A stretch of DNA of 64,000 nt, taken from positions 2,102,501-2,166,500 of the forward strand of contig JARFIW010000003.1 in the NCBI GenBank assembly GCA_036346225.1, in the 5' to 3' direction. This DNA is from Platerodrilus igneus (lineage: Eukaryota; Arthropoda; Insecta; Coleoptera; Lycidae). The position numbers and the translations under genes were made by a program. Numbering within the stretch: the first letter of the stretch is position 1; the number at the start of each line of letters is the position of its first letter. Below the pieces are notes generated by a model that saw only the letters and a list, made by a program, of their open reading frames with translations, was not told where the DNA came from and did not search any database. This document shows, piece by piece, positions 1 to 10,116 of the stretch.

Positions 1-1336
1 CTTTATCGGTATAAGATCCATTTGTAGGAACAAAATCTAATACCAGGATTGTAAAATCCAATCATTGTCAATAAAATAAACAGTAATAACTTAATAAGAT
101 TTATTGGATACTGAAGTCCAACCATCAATGGTAAGTGAAAAGTTAGAAATGTGTTTTGCAAGGACACTTTTAATTTTTACTTGCATTATAGCAAACTGTT
201 TCAGCACTTCTCTCTCATCGCCGTTCGCTTAGGAAGTACTACGGGGTTACTTAGCACATGAAACAATCTTTAGGCGATTTTTCGCGACATACTTGAATTG
301 TTCAAGTATGGTATGTTGAAGTATCCCCCCCACTATTTAAGAAACATTTACTTGTGGAGCAGCACGTAAACGTATTGTAGTTTCCTAACCTCGCTTTGAA
401 TAATTACCCCGTAATAGTCAAGTGTTTAACATACACAAGCATAACCTGGTACAGATCAGGGTATGTTCGCTTATCTGATAGAATGATGCCGTACAATTTC
501 CCCTCCAGTAAATTTTATCGTCAAAACGCAAGTTTAACACATACACACATAATTAAATATGTTAGTTTATGTCGCGAAAAATCGCCTTTTGTGTGGCATC
601 GTCTTCAATAAAACTAAAGGGTAAATATTTGGTTGCTATCCATCCAACCAACATTTCATCCCATTCCTGTTCCTTCTCACTTGACTGAAATAAGAAAAAT
701 AAGTTTTAGAATATGAATAACCAATTAATCATGATACTGTTGCGAGCTACTATTAGGCAACCCGTCAAACACACAAATGCCGCAAGCACTGTATATTCTC
801 CATGAACCGGGAAGCTTCTAGCAATTACTGCAGGATGAGTCATCCTTTTTAATTTACGGTATAAATAAAACCGATGATAAAGTACAGAGGCTAGTCTATA
901 TCAGAATGTCGAATATAAATTATATCGTGTAAAGTTAAATAGTTGAGCTTTTGGAAGTCCAAGAGTAAACATAAATGTTATATTATGTGAACGTGTCTAA
1001 TGTACATGCAGCTTGTAGAATACATAAATAGACAAAAGTGTAATAAATAAATAGTTGTGGTATTGTTGTTAATGGACCTATGGTTAAGAAGTTAGTTTAA
1101 GAAGATATTAGTGCTTGTACATTCATTAGTGTGATAATGCTTCATTGTTAATTGGACTGAAAACATCTATAAATAAGGCATATACTGTTAATTAGACTTG
1201 TGAACAGTGAGTAATAAAGACTCTTGTTATTGCTTGTTTTAAATTAATGGAACGCGGTAGTAGTAGCCCGTTACAATACTTTTGAGGTTTTACAATACTA
1301 CGTTACTTATACGTTCTATTTACAAAAGTCTAAACT
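1..1336. other. AT-rich non-coding stretch
   Basis: I see no credible gene here; short open frames have no recognisable motif. It holds a perfect 10-bp hairpin with a 3-nt loop at 288-310 and one arm of the inverted-repeat pair listed separately. The rest is AT-rich sequence without internal repeats that I can see. Confidence 0.6.
272..587. repeat. 19-bp perfect inverted repeat pair, MITE-like
   Basis: The 19 bases at 272-290 (AGGCGATTTTTCGCGACAT) recur as an exact reverse complement at 569-587. The arms enclose about 280 bp with no coding frame. That spacing would suit a miniature inverted-repeat element, but I could not identify a target duplication and the homology stops at the arm edges, so the nature is uncertain. 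Confidence 0.45.
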
Positions 1337-1729
1337 CTAAACAAAAAATATATGTAAAAAGGGATAGAACGGCAAGAAATGAAAGCGTTTTAGAAAACTG
1401 CCAAGTAAATTTAGAAATTGCAAATAGCTAGTATCACCCTTTTTATAACCTACCTTGAGTGATATACTTCTATTTTTGTTAATCATCTTCAAAATGGCAT
1501 TTGATTTTTGTTTTGGCGTGGACGTTCCTGGTTCACAAAAAATACTGTTATAGACTGCAGCGTGTTTAAACATTAGGTGTCTTTTTAAGCCGCTAGTATT
1601 AGAGCACTTCATTTTTATAACCGTACTGATTTTCTTTTCTAAGCACAGTTTGCATGTCCCGGCTTTATTATTCCTGTCTTCCACATTTATGTGGTAATAG
1701 TCGCTCACTTTTATTTTCGATATTTTCAC
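1337..1729 (-). pseudogene. BED-type zinc finger fragment, hAT transposase N-terminus
   Basis: The first 60 or so residues have the BED-finger pattern: CKLC near residue 26, then a TSGLKRHLMFKH block giving the His-x4-His pair. BED fingers of this kind sit at the N-terminus of many hAT transposases and bind the transposon ends. After about residue 95 the frame loses any family character, and no catalytic RNase H-like domain follows, so this is a fragment. It lies directly downstream of the 3' end of the LINE at 1795, in the same orientation. A host BED-finger gene exon is a weaker alternative; nothing around it looks like exons. Confidence 0.6.
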
Positions 1730-1794
1730 TATTTTTGCAGTGGATATAAAAGCTATTTCCTGTACATTTGATGATGTTGATGACCATCATTTGG

Positions 1795-2226
1795 TTATGT
1801 AAGGGAAAGTCCTATCGGAATCGTAGTCGTAGCTTTATTTTGGATTCTGCGTTCCAGTATGGCGTTATCACCATGCATGATGGCTATGACCTCCGCTTGG
1901 AAGACAGTTATCAGTCTGCCCAGCGTAACACTTTCATGAAGGTCTAGGTCATCGGAGAAGATGCTTGCCCCGGTACCTTCATTTGTTTTGGATCCATCTG
2001 TGTAGATGGAGATCTCCGTTAAGAAGGTGTCCCCAGTGTTCAGACAAACACCGAAGCGCTTCTTGGAAATTATTATGGGTGCGATCGCATCAACCACTCC
2101 TCCCAAGAGAGGAGTGTTCCGCACCGCCTCTCTTAGTATGTTGTGGTGTCTACCACCGCCTCCATTATCGATCCATAGAGCTTTGAACCGCAGCCTCATT
2201 GCCGCTTTCAAAGTCATCTCCTCCAT
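1795..2226 (-). pseudogene. LINE ORF2 RNase H domain
   Basis: The core IYTDGSKTNEGTGAS supplies the first catalytic Asp and LITVFQAEVIAIMHG the catalytic Glu; the later Asp motifs are missing because the frame ends early. RNase H of this type degrades the RNA template during cDNA synthesis. It follows the RT thumb in the same orientation, separated by a short linker that reads through another frame. Confidence 0.75.
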
Positions 2227-3018
2227 ATGTAGGTCTAGCGGAGTGAGGCCTAGGATGGTTTCTAAGGCTGCAATAGGTGTAGATCACATTGCGCCCGTAA
2301 TGCATAGACAGGCCACTCTTTAGATATGAGTAAGCTCTTGGTTGGCTTTGGTAGTTTTTGGCCCAATTCAGCTTCTTGTCAAGTATGACGCCCAGGTACT
2401 TGATCTCTTCTGATAGGGGCAGAGAAGTTTGGAAGAGCATTGGAAATCTAGTTACCATTAGCTTCCTTTTATTGGTAAACAGCACCAGCCCCGTTTTATT
2501 AGAGTTGATGGTTAGGGAGTTCTCGGAGCACCATAGCTCCGTGATCTTTAGAGCTGCTTGCATCAAATTACACAGCACCTGTTCAAATTTGCCGACTTCT
2601 AAGATAGCTATGTCGTCTGCATAACCTATCGTTTAGAAACCTGCTTCGTTAAGGCGTTGGAAAAAGCTGTCCACTACTATGTTCCATAGTAGCGGGGACA
2701 GCCTTTACCTACCACCCTAATTACTAAGGTTTCCCCAACATTAATATGTATCCGTCGACATCGCAGAATCTGCATAGTCAGCTGCCGAAGAGTGTACTCA
2801 GCTCCATGTACCCGCAAAGCTCTATCAATGCTTGCAAAGGTGGTTTCGCTAAACGCACCCTCAATATCAACTAATGCGCCTAAGGCGAACATGTTGTTAT
2901 TAAGGATTTTTTCAATCCGTCCTACAACAGCATAGAGGGCAGACTCCGTGGATTTTTCTGGTATGAAGGCGTCCTGGTTTGGGTGAAGTGGATAACAAAG
3001 CATTATCCTCTTCCTCAT
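2165..3018 (-). pseudogene. LINE ORF2 reverse transcriptase palm and thumb
   Basis: The frame at 2677-3018 carries HPNQDAFIPEKSTESAL (motif 3, normally HQFGF-like) and ALVDIEGAFSETTF, motif A with its catalytic Asp. It ends at GKGCPRYYGT, where QGGVLSPLLW would be expected, so it is frameshifted there. Motif C (YADD) is still readable on the minus strand at 2612-2623. The thumb follows at 2165-2578, with LTINSNKTGLVLFTNKRK and EEIKYLGVILDKKLNW. Several stops and shifts make it inactive. Confidence 0.78.
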
Positions 3019-3019
3019 A

Positions 3020-3900
3020 TTATTGTCGCAGTCTCTCCAAGGTCTTTAGCAAAAAAGACGTAGAACTGATCGGTCTGTAGGATTTAGCCTGGGAGTAATC
3101 CTTCCGGCCTGGTTTAGGAATGAAAACAACTCTAACCTCTCTCCAACTGCTGGAGATGTATCTAAACGCAATACAGCCCCTAAAAAGTACAACGAGGAAT
3201 GGTGCTAACCCCACTGTAGTAGGGCGGGGAAGATGATATCCATTCCAGGGGACTTAAACGGTTTGAGAGTTGAGATGGCCCATTTAAGTTTCCTTTCATC
3301 CACTACCCGGTTTGAAACCTCCCGGTCGGCCCCATTAGGGGGCGAGCTGGGTTGATCCACCCCGTATAAGGAAAGTTGTGATACACTACCTGGAATGTGG
3401 GTGTCCATGAGTAACTCAGCTGTTTCTGTCTTGTTGGTGGTGTACGTACAATCCACACGTTTCAGGCAGCATTTGTTGATGGCGAGGATCTTTGGACAAA
3501 ATCCTGTTAATGCGAGAGTTTGCATTGGCAGACTCGACTGAGTTACAGAAGGTCTTCCAAGAGTCTCTCTGTCGTTTTCTAATTACCGTTTTGTATAGTT
3601 GTTGGTGGCTTTTATAAGCCTCCCAGTCAGCCATACTTTTGGTATTTTTTGGCTTGTTAAACAGTTTTCCTAGGGTCTTTTACAGCTTCTGTAGCTCCTC
3701 GCCCCACCATGGGGCCATTAGAATCTGTCCTGACCGGGCATGCTTGTTCAAAAGGCTCTACGATGGAGTTCTGAGGAGAGTGAGTATCTCTGTAGCTCTT
3801 CTATTGTTTTTGGGTTGTCAATGCCTTGTAATGCCAAAAATCGTTCCTTCAAGCTGTCTTAAACAAAGTTACAGGTTTTGCAAAATAAATATGAATCATA
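3020..3900 (-). pseudogene. LINE ORF2 linker and start of reverse transcriptase
   Basis: Reading right to left on the minus strand, APWWGEEL (near 3710) is followed by a stop. Then come the YKTVIRKRQRDSWKTFC region typical of Jockey/R1 ORF2 linkers (3416-3634) and a diverged stretch ending in LKPFKSPGMD (3205-3525). RT motif 1/2 follows in 3020-3214: VVFIPKPGRKDYSQAKSYR and PISSTSFLLKTLE. The pieces sit in different frames. The protein would have copied the element RNA at the nicked target. No catalytic aspartate is in this part. Confidence 0.75.
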
Positions 3901-3905
3901 AATAA

Positions 3906-5371
3906 GAAAAGCCAAAGATACAGAGTACGGTTTATACAAAGTCACGATAATCTCTGAAAGAAACAGTATGTAGAGTTTGCTGCTTGGCTTCTTATGTTAA
4001 GGAAGGTTATTCTTTTTAAAAGGTATGAAGTGATGTATGGGGTATAGACTATTTGGACCCTAAAAAGATAACAATAGTTTCAAACAATAGTTTGTTTAAA
4101 TGCATCTTTTATACGTTTCTTAGGAAATATTTATCTTTAGACAAAAATGTAATCCCAAATTTTGTTGCATCGCCGTCAGTTGATGTATAATCATAAACTT
4201 AATTTGTTGGGTATTTTAAAGATTTATGCAATATTTAACGATTTTGAAATGTGTTAGCGTATATTGGGCGACGTTCAATAAACTATTTTTGGTTGAGACA
4301 AAAGAAGACATTATCCAAGACGATTTTGTTAATAAGCTGCATTTATAGCTAACAACTTATTGTAGCATGTGATAGATAAACCAAGTACATACCTAGTTAT
4401 AAATTGCAATTTTAACCAGGCCTAAATACTTGCAAAAAACAGTAATTTGAAATTTAATAGATTCTGCAAAACTATGGTAATAGATTTTAAACCCTGACTT
4501 GTCCGTCACTTAGCCATAATATTACATGATTTTTTTAGTATAGTATACAATCTTTTGGTTTGAATGCGTTTAATTTGCATTTATTGTTATAAGAAGAATG
4601 TTGAAATTAAAGGGCATTCTTATTAATTTATTACTTTCAGATGAAAGATTTTCACTTCGTAATTGTTCGGTCTCTTTGTCGCACGTTGTCGTGTTTAATT
4701 TTAAGTCGTAAATTTGTAGTTATAAATCTAATAGTAAAACTGGCATCCCTTGTTCCCTTATATCCTGCCGTAAAAATTCCTTGTGCATGTGTAAATAAGT
4801 TGGACTAAGTAGTAGTGAACAAACACTCTCTTCTCGATATCGAAGCAGAACAGTCGGTTTTTCGTTCGGTAACGGGAGTTAGTCAATAGTGCCGCGGACT
4901 TTATCGATAAACCCCTAAAAAACACAGTGCAAGTGCAAAGTAACACAAACTAAATCTCGCATACAGTCCACTTAATTGAAGGAATAGGAACTGCAGCTTA
5001 GAACAACAAAAAACCGCGGAGGTAAGTCGATGTAGAAAGTTATAAGACCCCCCGCGCTGAACAGTAATATTAAGAACGATTTAAAGAGAATACCTGAGAT
5101 AGTGATTAAATAAAACGCAACCTGTTTTAAATTTATATTATCAGTTGATTAATGCAATCAATTTTTAGTACTTACAGATAATAAATTGATTGCATAATTT
5201 ATATTTTAGCGTTTACTTTTATTTTCCATTGTGTTCAAATACAAATATATTAAGGTAATTTTCGCTTGATTGCTTCCAAACTTTCGGGCTACAGTTACTA
5301 GCCACTCACAACAGAAGCAATTTAATTTATTCCAGTTTCAATATTTAAAACCGCATATAGGTACTATCTAA
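3906..5371. other. Non-coding AT-rich stretch
   Basis: No frame with family motifs on either strand. It contains the stem-loop at 5153-5194 and otherwise unremarkable AT-rich DNA. The minus-strand frame near 4758-4946 has no recognisable domain. Confidence 0.55.
5153..5194. repeat. 12-bp perfect stem-loop
   Basis: TGCAATCAATTT at 5153-5164 is mirrored as its exact reverse complement at 5183-5194, leaving an 18-nt loop. No poly-T or gene end is near, so I have no function for it. Confidence 0.5.
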
Positions 5372-5429
5372 ATGTATTGCTCACATAGCGGTGGTTCAAA
5401 AACATTGTTGCAACTTTCAAAGCATTTTA

Positions 5430-5590
5430 AAAGTCGAGAAGTCGAGAAGTCGAGAATTCGAGAATTCGGGAAATCTCGACTCGAGATCGAGAACGAGACG
5501 AGAAACATCCTTCGAGAACAAGAACTCAACCAAGTTCTCGTCTCGAATTTCGAGACGAGAACGAGAAGTAAGCATTTCTCGTCTTGTCCA
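5430..5590. repeat. Degenerate CGAGA/TCTCG-rich tract
   Basis: About 160 bp are dominated by irregular copies of CGAGA and its complement TCTCG, first mainly one orientation and then mixed, so the tract can fold on itself. It directly precedes the mariner relic at 5584. Confidence 0.6.
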
Positions 5591-6272
5591 TTGACAAAGT
5601 AAAAAGATTCGATTTAGCACTCTACATTTTGAACAGGACTGAAGAAAATGAGAACTTCCTAGAAAATTTTATGTTTTCAGATGAGGCGACTTTTCACGTA
5701 AGTGGGTCCGTCAACCGACACAACTGTAAGATTTGGGGGTCTGAGTCACCGTATGAATTCATAGAACATCAGCGAGACTCTCCCAAAGTCAATGTTTGGT
5801 GATCGTGTCGTAGGACCTTTCATCTTCGCAGAAAAGACAATTAATGAGGATATTTATTGTGAAATGCTCGAACTATACGTTTTCCCACAGATAGATGATA
5901 TCGAACTAGAAAAGGGACCGATTTCTTCCAACAAAACGACGCGCCACCTCACTATAGCAACCGTGACCGTGATGCGTTGAATTTGCGTTTCCCTGACAGA
6001 TGGATTGGTAGACGTGGGTCTATTGTATGGCCACCAAGGAGCCCAGATCTGACTCCACTAGATTTCTTTCCTTGGGGCATGTGAAAAACATTATCTATCC
6101 CGAGAATATCCGTGGCATTGCTCATTTGAGGAAGATGATTGTTGCAGCTGTAGCATACGTCACGGCTGATACGCTACTGAATACCTGGGAAGAAACTGAT
6201 TATCGTTTAGACGTGGCCAGGGCAACAAATGGTGCACATATAGAACTTTATTGGGTATCAAAGAAAACTTGA
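5584..6272 (+). pseudogene. Mariner-like (DUF4817-type) transposase, C-terminal half
   Basis: Plus-strand relic of the DDE transposase family widespread in insects. FSDEATFHVSGSVNRHNCKI gives the first catalytic Asp, followed by WGSESPYEFIEHQRDSPKVN. After a frameshift near 5790 come VVGPFIFAEKTI and FPQIDDIE. A second shift leads to QQNDAPPHYSN, where the usual second catalytic Asp region QQDGAPPH is altered. Then RWIGRRGSIVWPPRSPDLTP and LDFFPWG give the third Asp. The end of the family pattern, TNGAHIELY, is at 6224-6252 after a further shift. The N-terminal helix-turn-helix is absent, so it is 5'-truncated; I found no TIRs. It is a relative of the element at 26868-27582. Confidence 0.8.
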
Positions 6273-6285
6273 GAAGATTGTTTAA

Positions 6286-7322
6286 TACTCATCATCATCA
6301 TTAAGTCTTCAGTTCTAGAACTGGTTGGACGCGTACCCTCATTGTCTCCTAGTCTGAACCAACCTACACATTTCCCTGAAATTTGCACAGTCTACATCTA
6401 TCACTATCTGTGTGCTAAAGTCTGATCTCGGTCTACCTCTACCTCTCTTTTCCTATCTCTGCTTGTAGTTTATCCCGTATTATTCCCCAGTCCTTCTATT
6501 TCTCCTATATTTTCATTTTCCACAGATATCTTTATTCCTCTACTATTTCTACATCCTATTTGTTTTTAACTTTGTCTTTCCATGCTACCATCTTCATACA
6601 TCTGAAGCACAACATTCCAGAAGGCTTCTATCTTCTGTCTGCTTTTTCTACTGCCCCTATTTCATAGATGTACTGTGCTATGCTCCACACTATGCTTTGA
6701 ACAGTTTTCTTCTTGTATCTATGTTGGTTGTTTTTGAACATAGCTGCTGTTATTTCTTGTTTAATGCAGTTCGGTCGCCTTCTATTGTTTTACAGTTATA
6801 TACCCTATTTCCCCGATATTCAGTGGTATCTGAAGGGGGTAAGCAGCCTTTGGCTGCCAAGTTCCTCCAGCACCTGAACCTTTGTCGAATTAATAGTTTT
6901 TCCAATTTATCCTTTCGCATAATCAACATTAGTTGAAAATATTTCACAACCAACACCTGTAGTTGTTTATAATAATCATCAGATTTAAGAGCTATTTTTC
7001 GTCATTGGGTTTTACATCTTGAAACTGGATGGACTTGTACCTCAGCCTATTTATTTTCTGAGCTAGCCTATACCGTTCCCTGCAACTCTCACAACAGCCG
7101 ATATACATCTCGATTTCCTTCTACTGTTTTCTAATTATATGCCTATTTCACCGAGATTCAGTGGTATGTGAAGGGGGTTAAGCATCGTGTGCTGCCAAGG
7201 TTCCCCCAACACTTAGACATTTGCCGTATTAATAGTTTTCAAATAAATCCTTTCGCACAATTAACATTAGTTGAGAGTATTGCAAAAACAATATCTGTAG
7301 TTGTTTATAATAATCACCATGT
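6286..7322 (-). mobile_element. Tandem 3'-end fragments of the RTE LINE
   Basis: Minus strand. Sequence at about 6300-6780 matches the C-terminal coding part seen again at about 7340-7850. About 6780-7010 is a copy of the 3' untranslated region at 7110-7325, and about 7010-7110 is another short piece of the C-terminal coding end. Read 5' to 3' on the minus strand, the full copy is followed by its UTR, then a short coding-end plus UTR unit, then a further coding end. The last fragment ends in a short ATC/GAT-type repeat at 6289-6301, the kind of simple-repeat tail RTE elements carry. Confidence 0.7.
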
Positions 7323-8249
7323 TTAAGTACAGTTATTATTTTTGTCATTCGTTTTCCCATCTTGCGGCTGGTTGGAAGCGTACCTCCATTGATCTCTATT
7401 CTGAGCTAGCCTACACATTTCCCTGAAATTCTCACAACCTACATCTTTCACTATCTGTGTGCAGTAGTTTAACCTAGGTCTACCTCTACTTCTCTTTTTT
7501 CCTATCTCTGCTTCTAATATATTCCGCACTATTCCCTCATGTCTTAGTATGTGGCTTATTAACCTATTTTTCCTATTTTTTACTGTTTTCCACATAGTTC
7601 TTTCTTCCCCTACCATTTCTAGTACCTCTTTGATCTTAACTTTGCCTGTCCTTGTTATCTTCATCATACGTCTGTAGCACCACATTTCAAAGGCTTCTAC
7701 CTTTTTCTTGTCTGCTTCTCCTACTGTACAGGCTTCACAGCCATACAGTGCTGTGCTCCACACATATGTTTTAGGCAATCTTTGTTTTGTTTTTATGTTT
7801 GTGGTCTTTGAACACAGTAGTTGCTTTTTCTTGTTAAATGTAGCACGACATTGTGCTAATCTTTGTTTTATATCTTTTGTGCTTTTCCCATCTTGCGTTA
7901 TTTGACTTCCTAGGTAGCAGAAATTCTTCACCTCTTGTAAGTTCTCGTTACCTTTTTGTATTCTTGTTTTTGATTTATTATCCCCTCTTTTGCATACTAG
8001 AACTTTAATTTTATTTTTGTTAATTTTCATACCATATTCCTTCGTCAGAACTGTTTCCATTTCATTAAGAGCAGCTTCTAACCTTTCCTTGCTAGATGCT
8101 AATACCGCTATATCATCTGCAAATCTAAGCATATCAATCTTTTGTCCCTGCATATTAATTCCAAATATCTTCATGCATTTGACTGTATTCATTGAATCTT
8201 CTATGTACAAGTTAAAAATTAATGGGTATAAGGCACATCCCTGTCTCAC
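7323..8249 (-). pseudogene. RTE reverse transcriptase palm, thumb and C-terminus
   Basis: 308-residue frame starting at VRQGCALYPLIFNLYIEDSM (motif B). LRFADDIAVLASSKE is motif C, with the FADD box at 8112-8123. KINKNKIKVLVCKRG and NFCYLGSQITQDGK follow. The C-terminal block ALYGCEACTVGEADKKKVEA, FEMWCYRRMMKI and RGRPRLNY is characteristic of RTE elements. The frame is intact to its stop, and this is the best-preserved coding stretch in the window. An in-frame stop lies a few codons upstream (about 8283), so the whole protein is not made from one frame. Confidence 0.88.
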
Positions 8250-8389
8250 CCCTTTCCTAATATTTACTTCTCTACTTTCTTGCTATAGTTCTATTACTGC
8301 TGTTTGTTCTTTGTATAAGCTATGTACTATTCGTCTATCCCTATAACTCATTCCAATCTTTTTGAGTATTTCGAACATTTTTTTCCATT

Positions 8390-8782
8390 TTACATTGTCA
8401 AATGCTTTTCGAGATCTACAAACCCTATATATACGCTTTCGCCCTTCTCTATTGTTTTCGTCATTATCACCCTCAGAGCTAAAATAGCCTCCTGTCTTCC
8501 CCTGTTTCGCCTAAACCCAAATTGATCTTCTCCCAGTATATCTTCAGCTCGTTTTTCCATTCGTTTTTGTACAATTCTAGTTAATATTTTTGAAACGTGT
8601 GCTATCAAACTTATTGTTCGAAAATTTTCACATCTATCCGCGCCTTCCTTTTTTGGTATAGTTACTATGATGTTACGTTTGAAATCTTGGGGTATCTTGC
8701 CTGTCTCATACATATAGCTTACAAGTCGAAAGAGACGTTCTGTTACTGCTTGTCCAGCGGCTTTTAGAGTGTCTGCTTGCAC
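8390..8782 (-). pseudogene. RTE reverse transcriptase fingers to motif A
   Basis: Contains IPQDFKRNIIVTIPKKEGAD (motif 1), CENFRTISLIAHVSKILTRI (motif 2), EDQFGFRRNRGRQEAI (motif 3) and VYIGFVDLEK, the start of motif A with its Asp. It ends there because a base is missing from the run of A that follows (about 8413). The next frame carries on with the expected sequence, so a single indel is the only lesion here; an assembly error is possible. Confidence 0.85.
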
Positions 8783-8857
8783 CTTATCTGTACCCGGTGT
8801 CTTACCATTTTTCAGACTCTTTAATACTAATTCAAACTCATCTCTAAGTATAGGATA

Positions 8858-9076
8858 TTACAAGTCATCATTTTTAATGTTTGATTCCTGTTCTAATGCT
8901 GTTAATTCCTCCCCTGAATATAAATTCCATATATATTCCTGCCATCTAGCTACTTTCTGTACATTTTCTATAATGACGTTTCCTCCCGCATCCCTTATAT
9001 TTTTGCTATATGGTTTTATATCTCTAAAATTCATTCTAATTAATTTGTATGCTTCGTGTGTCTTTCCTATTTCCAT
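8858..9076 (-). pseudogene. RTE linker between endonuclease and RT
   Basis: The frame contains EAYKLIRMNFRDIKPYS, IRDAGGNVI and WQEYIWNLYSGEE, matching the region just before the RT fingers in RTE proteins. Breaks on both sides (near 9080-9250 and 8830-8860) separate it from the endonuclease and RT pieces. Confidence 0.7.
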
Positions 9077-9253
9077 CTTAGTTTGTATCTCGTTGCACTT
9101 TTCATCAATCCATTGTTCTTTAGTTTTCCAGCATTTGCAAATAATTTCCCAGTTTATGGCTTTGTATCTCTGTTTTTCTGTTTCGTTTGATCTATTTTTG
9201 TATTTTTGTCTTTCTTCTACTAAATTCAGGATATCTTTGTTATCCCTGGTTTC

Positions 9254-10116
9254 TTATTTTCTTTGTGAATACCCCAGAATATCTCTGGCCGCCATGTCTA
9301 AGCTGGATTTAATATTATTCCGTTCTGTTTCCACTTCCTTAGTATTATAAATTTTCCCGATATCTTTCAGCAATTCATTTGACTTTTTTTCAAATCTTTC
9401 ATGGATATCTTTATCTTTTAGCTTCTCAGAGTCGAAGTGCTTTTTTCCGTTCCTCTTTTTTAGATTTTTAAATTTAAGTGCGGTCTTCATAATTACGATG
9501 TTGTCGTCAGTGTCTATATCTGCTTCCGGGTAGCTTCTACAGTCTTTTACTTGATTTCTAAACCGTTGTCTAACAATAATGTAATCTGTTTGATATCTTC
9601 CTATATCTCCTGGCATCTTCCACGTGCATCGTCTTCTAGCATGATGTTGAAATAATGTATTTGTGATGGTTAAGTTGCTCTTGTCGCAAAATTCTACCAG
9701 CCTATTTCGCCTGTCATTTGTCGTGCCTAAACCAAATAAACCTACCATCGCTCCTTCCCTACCCTCATCTACCACTGAATTAAAATCCCCCGTAAGTATT
9801 AAATTTTCATGTCCTTTTACGTATCTTAGTATGTCTTCGATATCTTTGTAGATCGTTTCTACCTCTTCGTCACTGTAGCTAGAGGTGGGCATGTACACTT
9901 GTATTATTACTGTATTTACTGGTTTAGATTAAAATCTAACCATGGGTACTCTTTCGTTCTTTGTAGGTAGTTTTCTACACGTCGTCCTCTCTTTTTTCGC
10001 ATAAATATCCCCACACCCGAATTTCCTTCCTCTGATTGGATACCATCATGTTTATTAACAATTTTTGCACGTAGTGTACTTGGGAGGTAATGTGGTGGTT
10101 TCCCGTTGCCTTCCAC
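9254..10116 (-). pseudogene. RTE endonuclease (EEP) domain
   Basis: The main frame (9254-9898) starts VYMPTSSYSDEEVE and contains LILTGDFNSVV (catalytic GDFN), LTITNTLFQHHARRR and YQTDYIIVRQRFRNQV. The terminal motif, expected as SDH, reads TDDN, so a catalytic His is lost. Upstream, after a stop and frame change, 9916-10116 holds GVGIFMRKKRGRRVENYL, the expected start region of the domain. The enzyme nicks the target DNA to prime reverse transcription. It continues into a Lys-rich linker (KFKNLKKRNGKKHF). The block just before it, GGAAGGCAACGGGAAACC on the minus strand near 10090-10110, may be 5' UTR. Confidence 0.8.

Larger units (their letters stand above)
1795..3900 (-). mobile_element. 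R1/LOA-like non-LTR retrotransposon, 5'-truncated
   Basis: Minus-strand LINE with, in order, the pre-RT linker, reverse transcriptase and an RNase H domain, all broken by stops and frameshifts. Upstream of about 3900 I see no apurinic-type endonuclease and no ORF1, so the 5' half is missing, as expected from incomplete target-primed reverse transcription. RNase H after RT occurs in the R1/LOA/I group, and the APWWG motif in the linker fits Jockey/R1/LOA elements. I did not find a poly(A) tail or a target duplication. Confidence 0.8.
7323..10116 (-). mobile_element. RTE-type (BovB-like) non-LTR retrotransposon
   Basis: Minus-strand LINE with an apurinic-type endonuclease (9254-10116), linker (8858-9076), RT fingers and palm (8390-8782) and RT palm to C-terminus (7323-8249). 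All parts are in the order of a single RTE ORF of about 900-1000 residues, with few breaks. One missing base in the motif A region near 8413 and an in-frame stop near 8283 separate the two RT pieces. Strong similarity in order and motifs to BovB/RTE proteins, together with the second copy at 57.7-61.3 kb, supports the clade call. Confidence 0.85.

Noticed and set aside
396..611. 71-codon plus-strand frame
   Set aside because: No motif, lies across the inverted-repeat arm, and its composition fits random AT-rich sequence.
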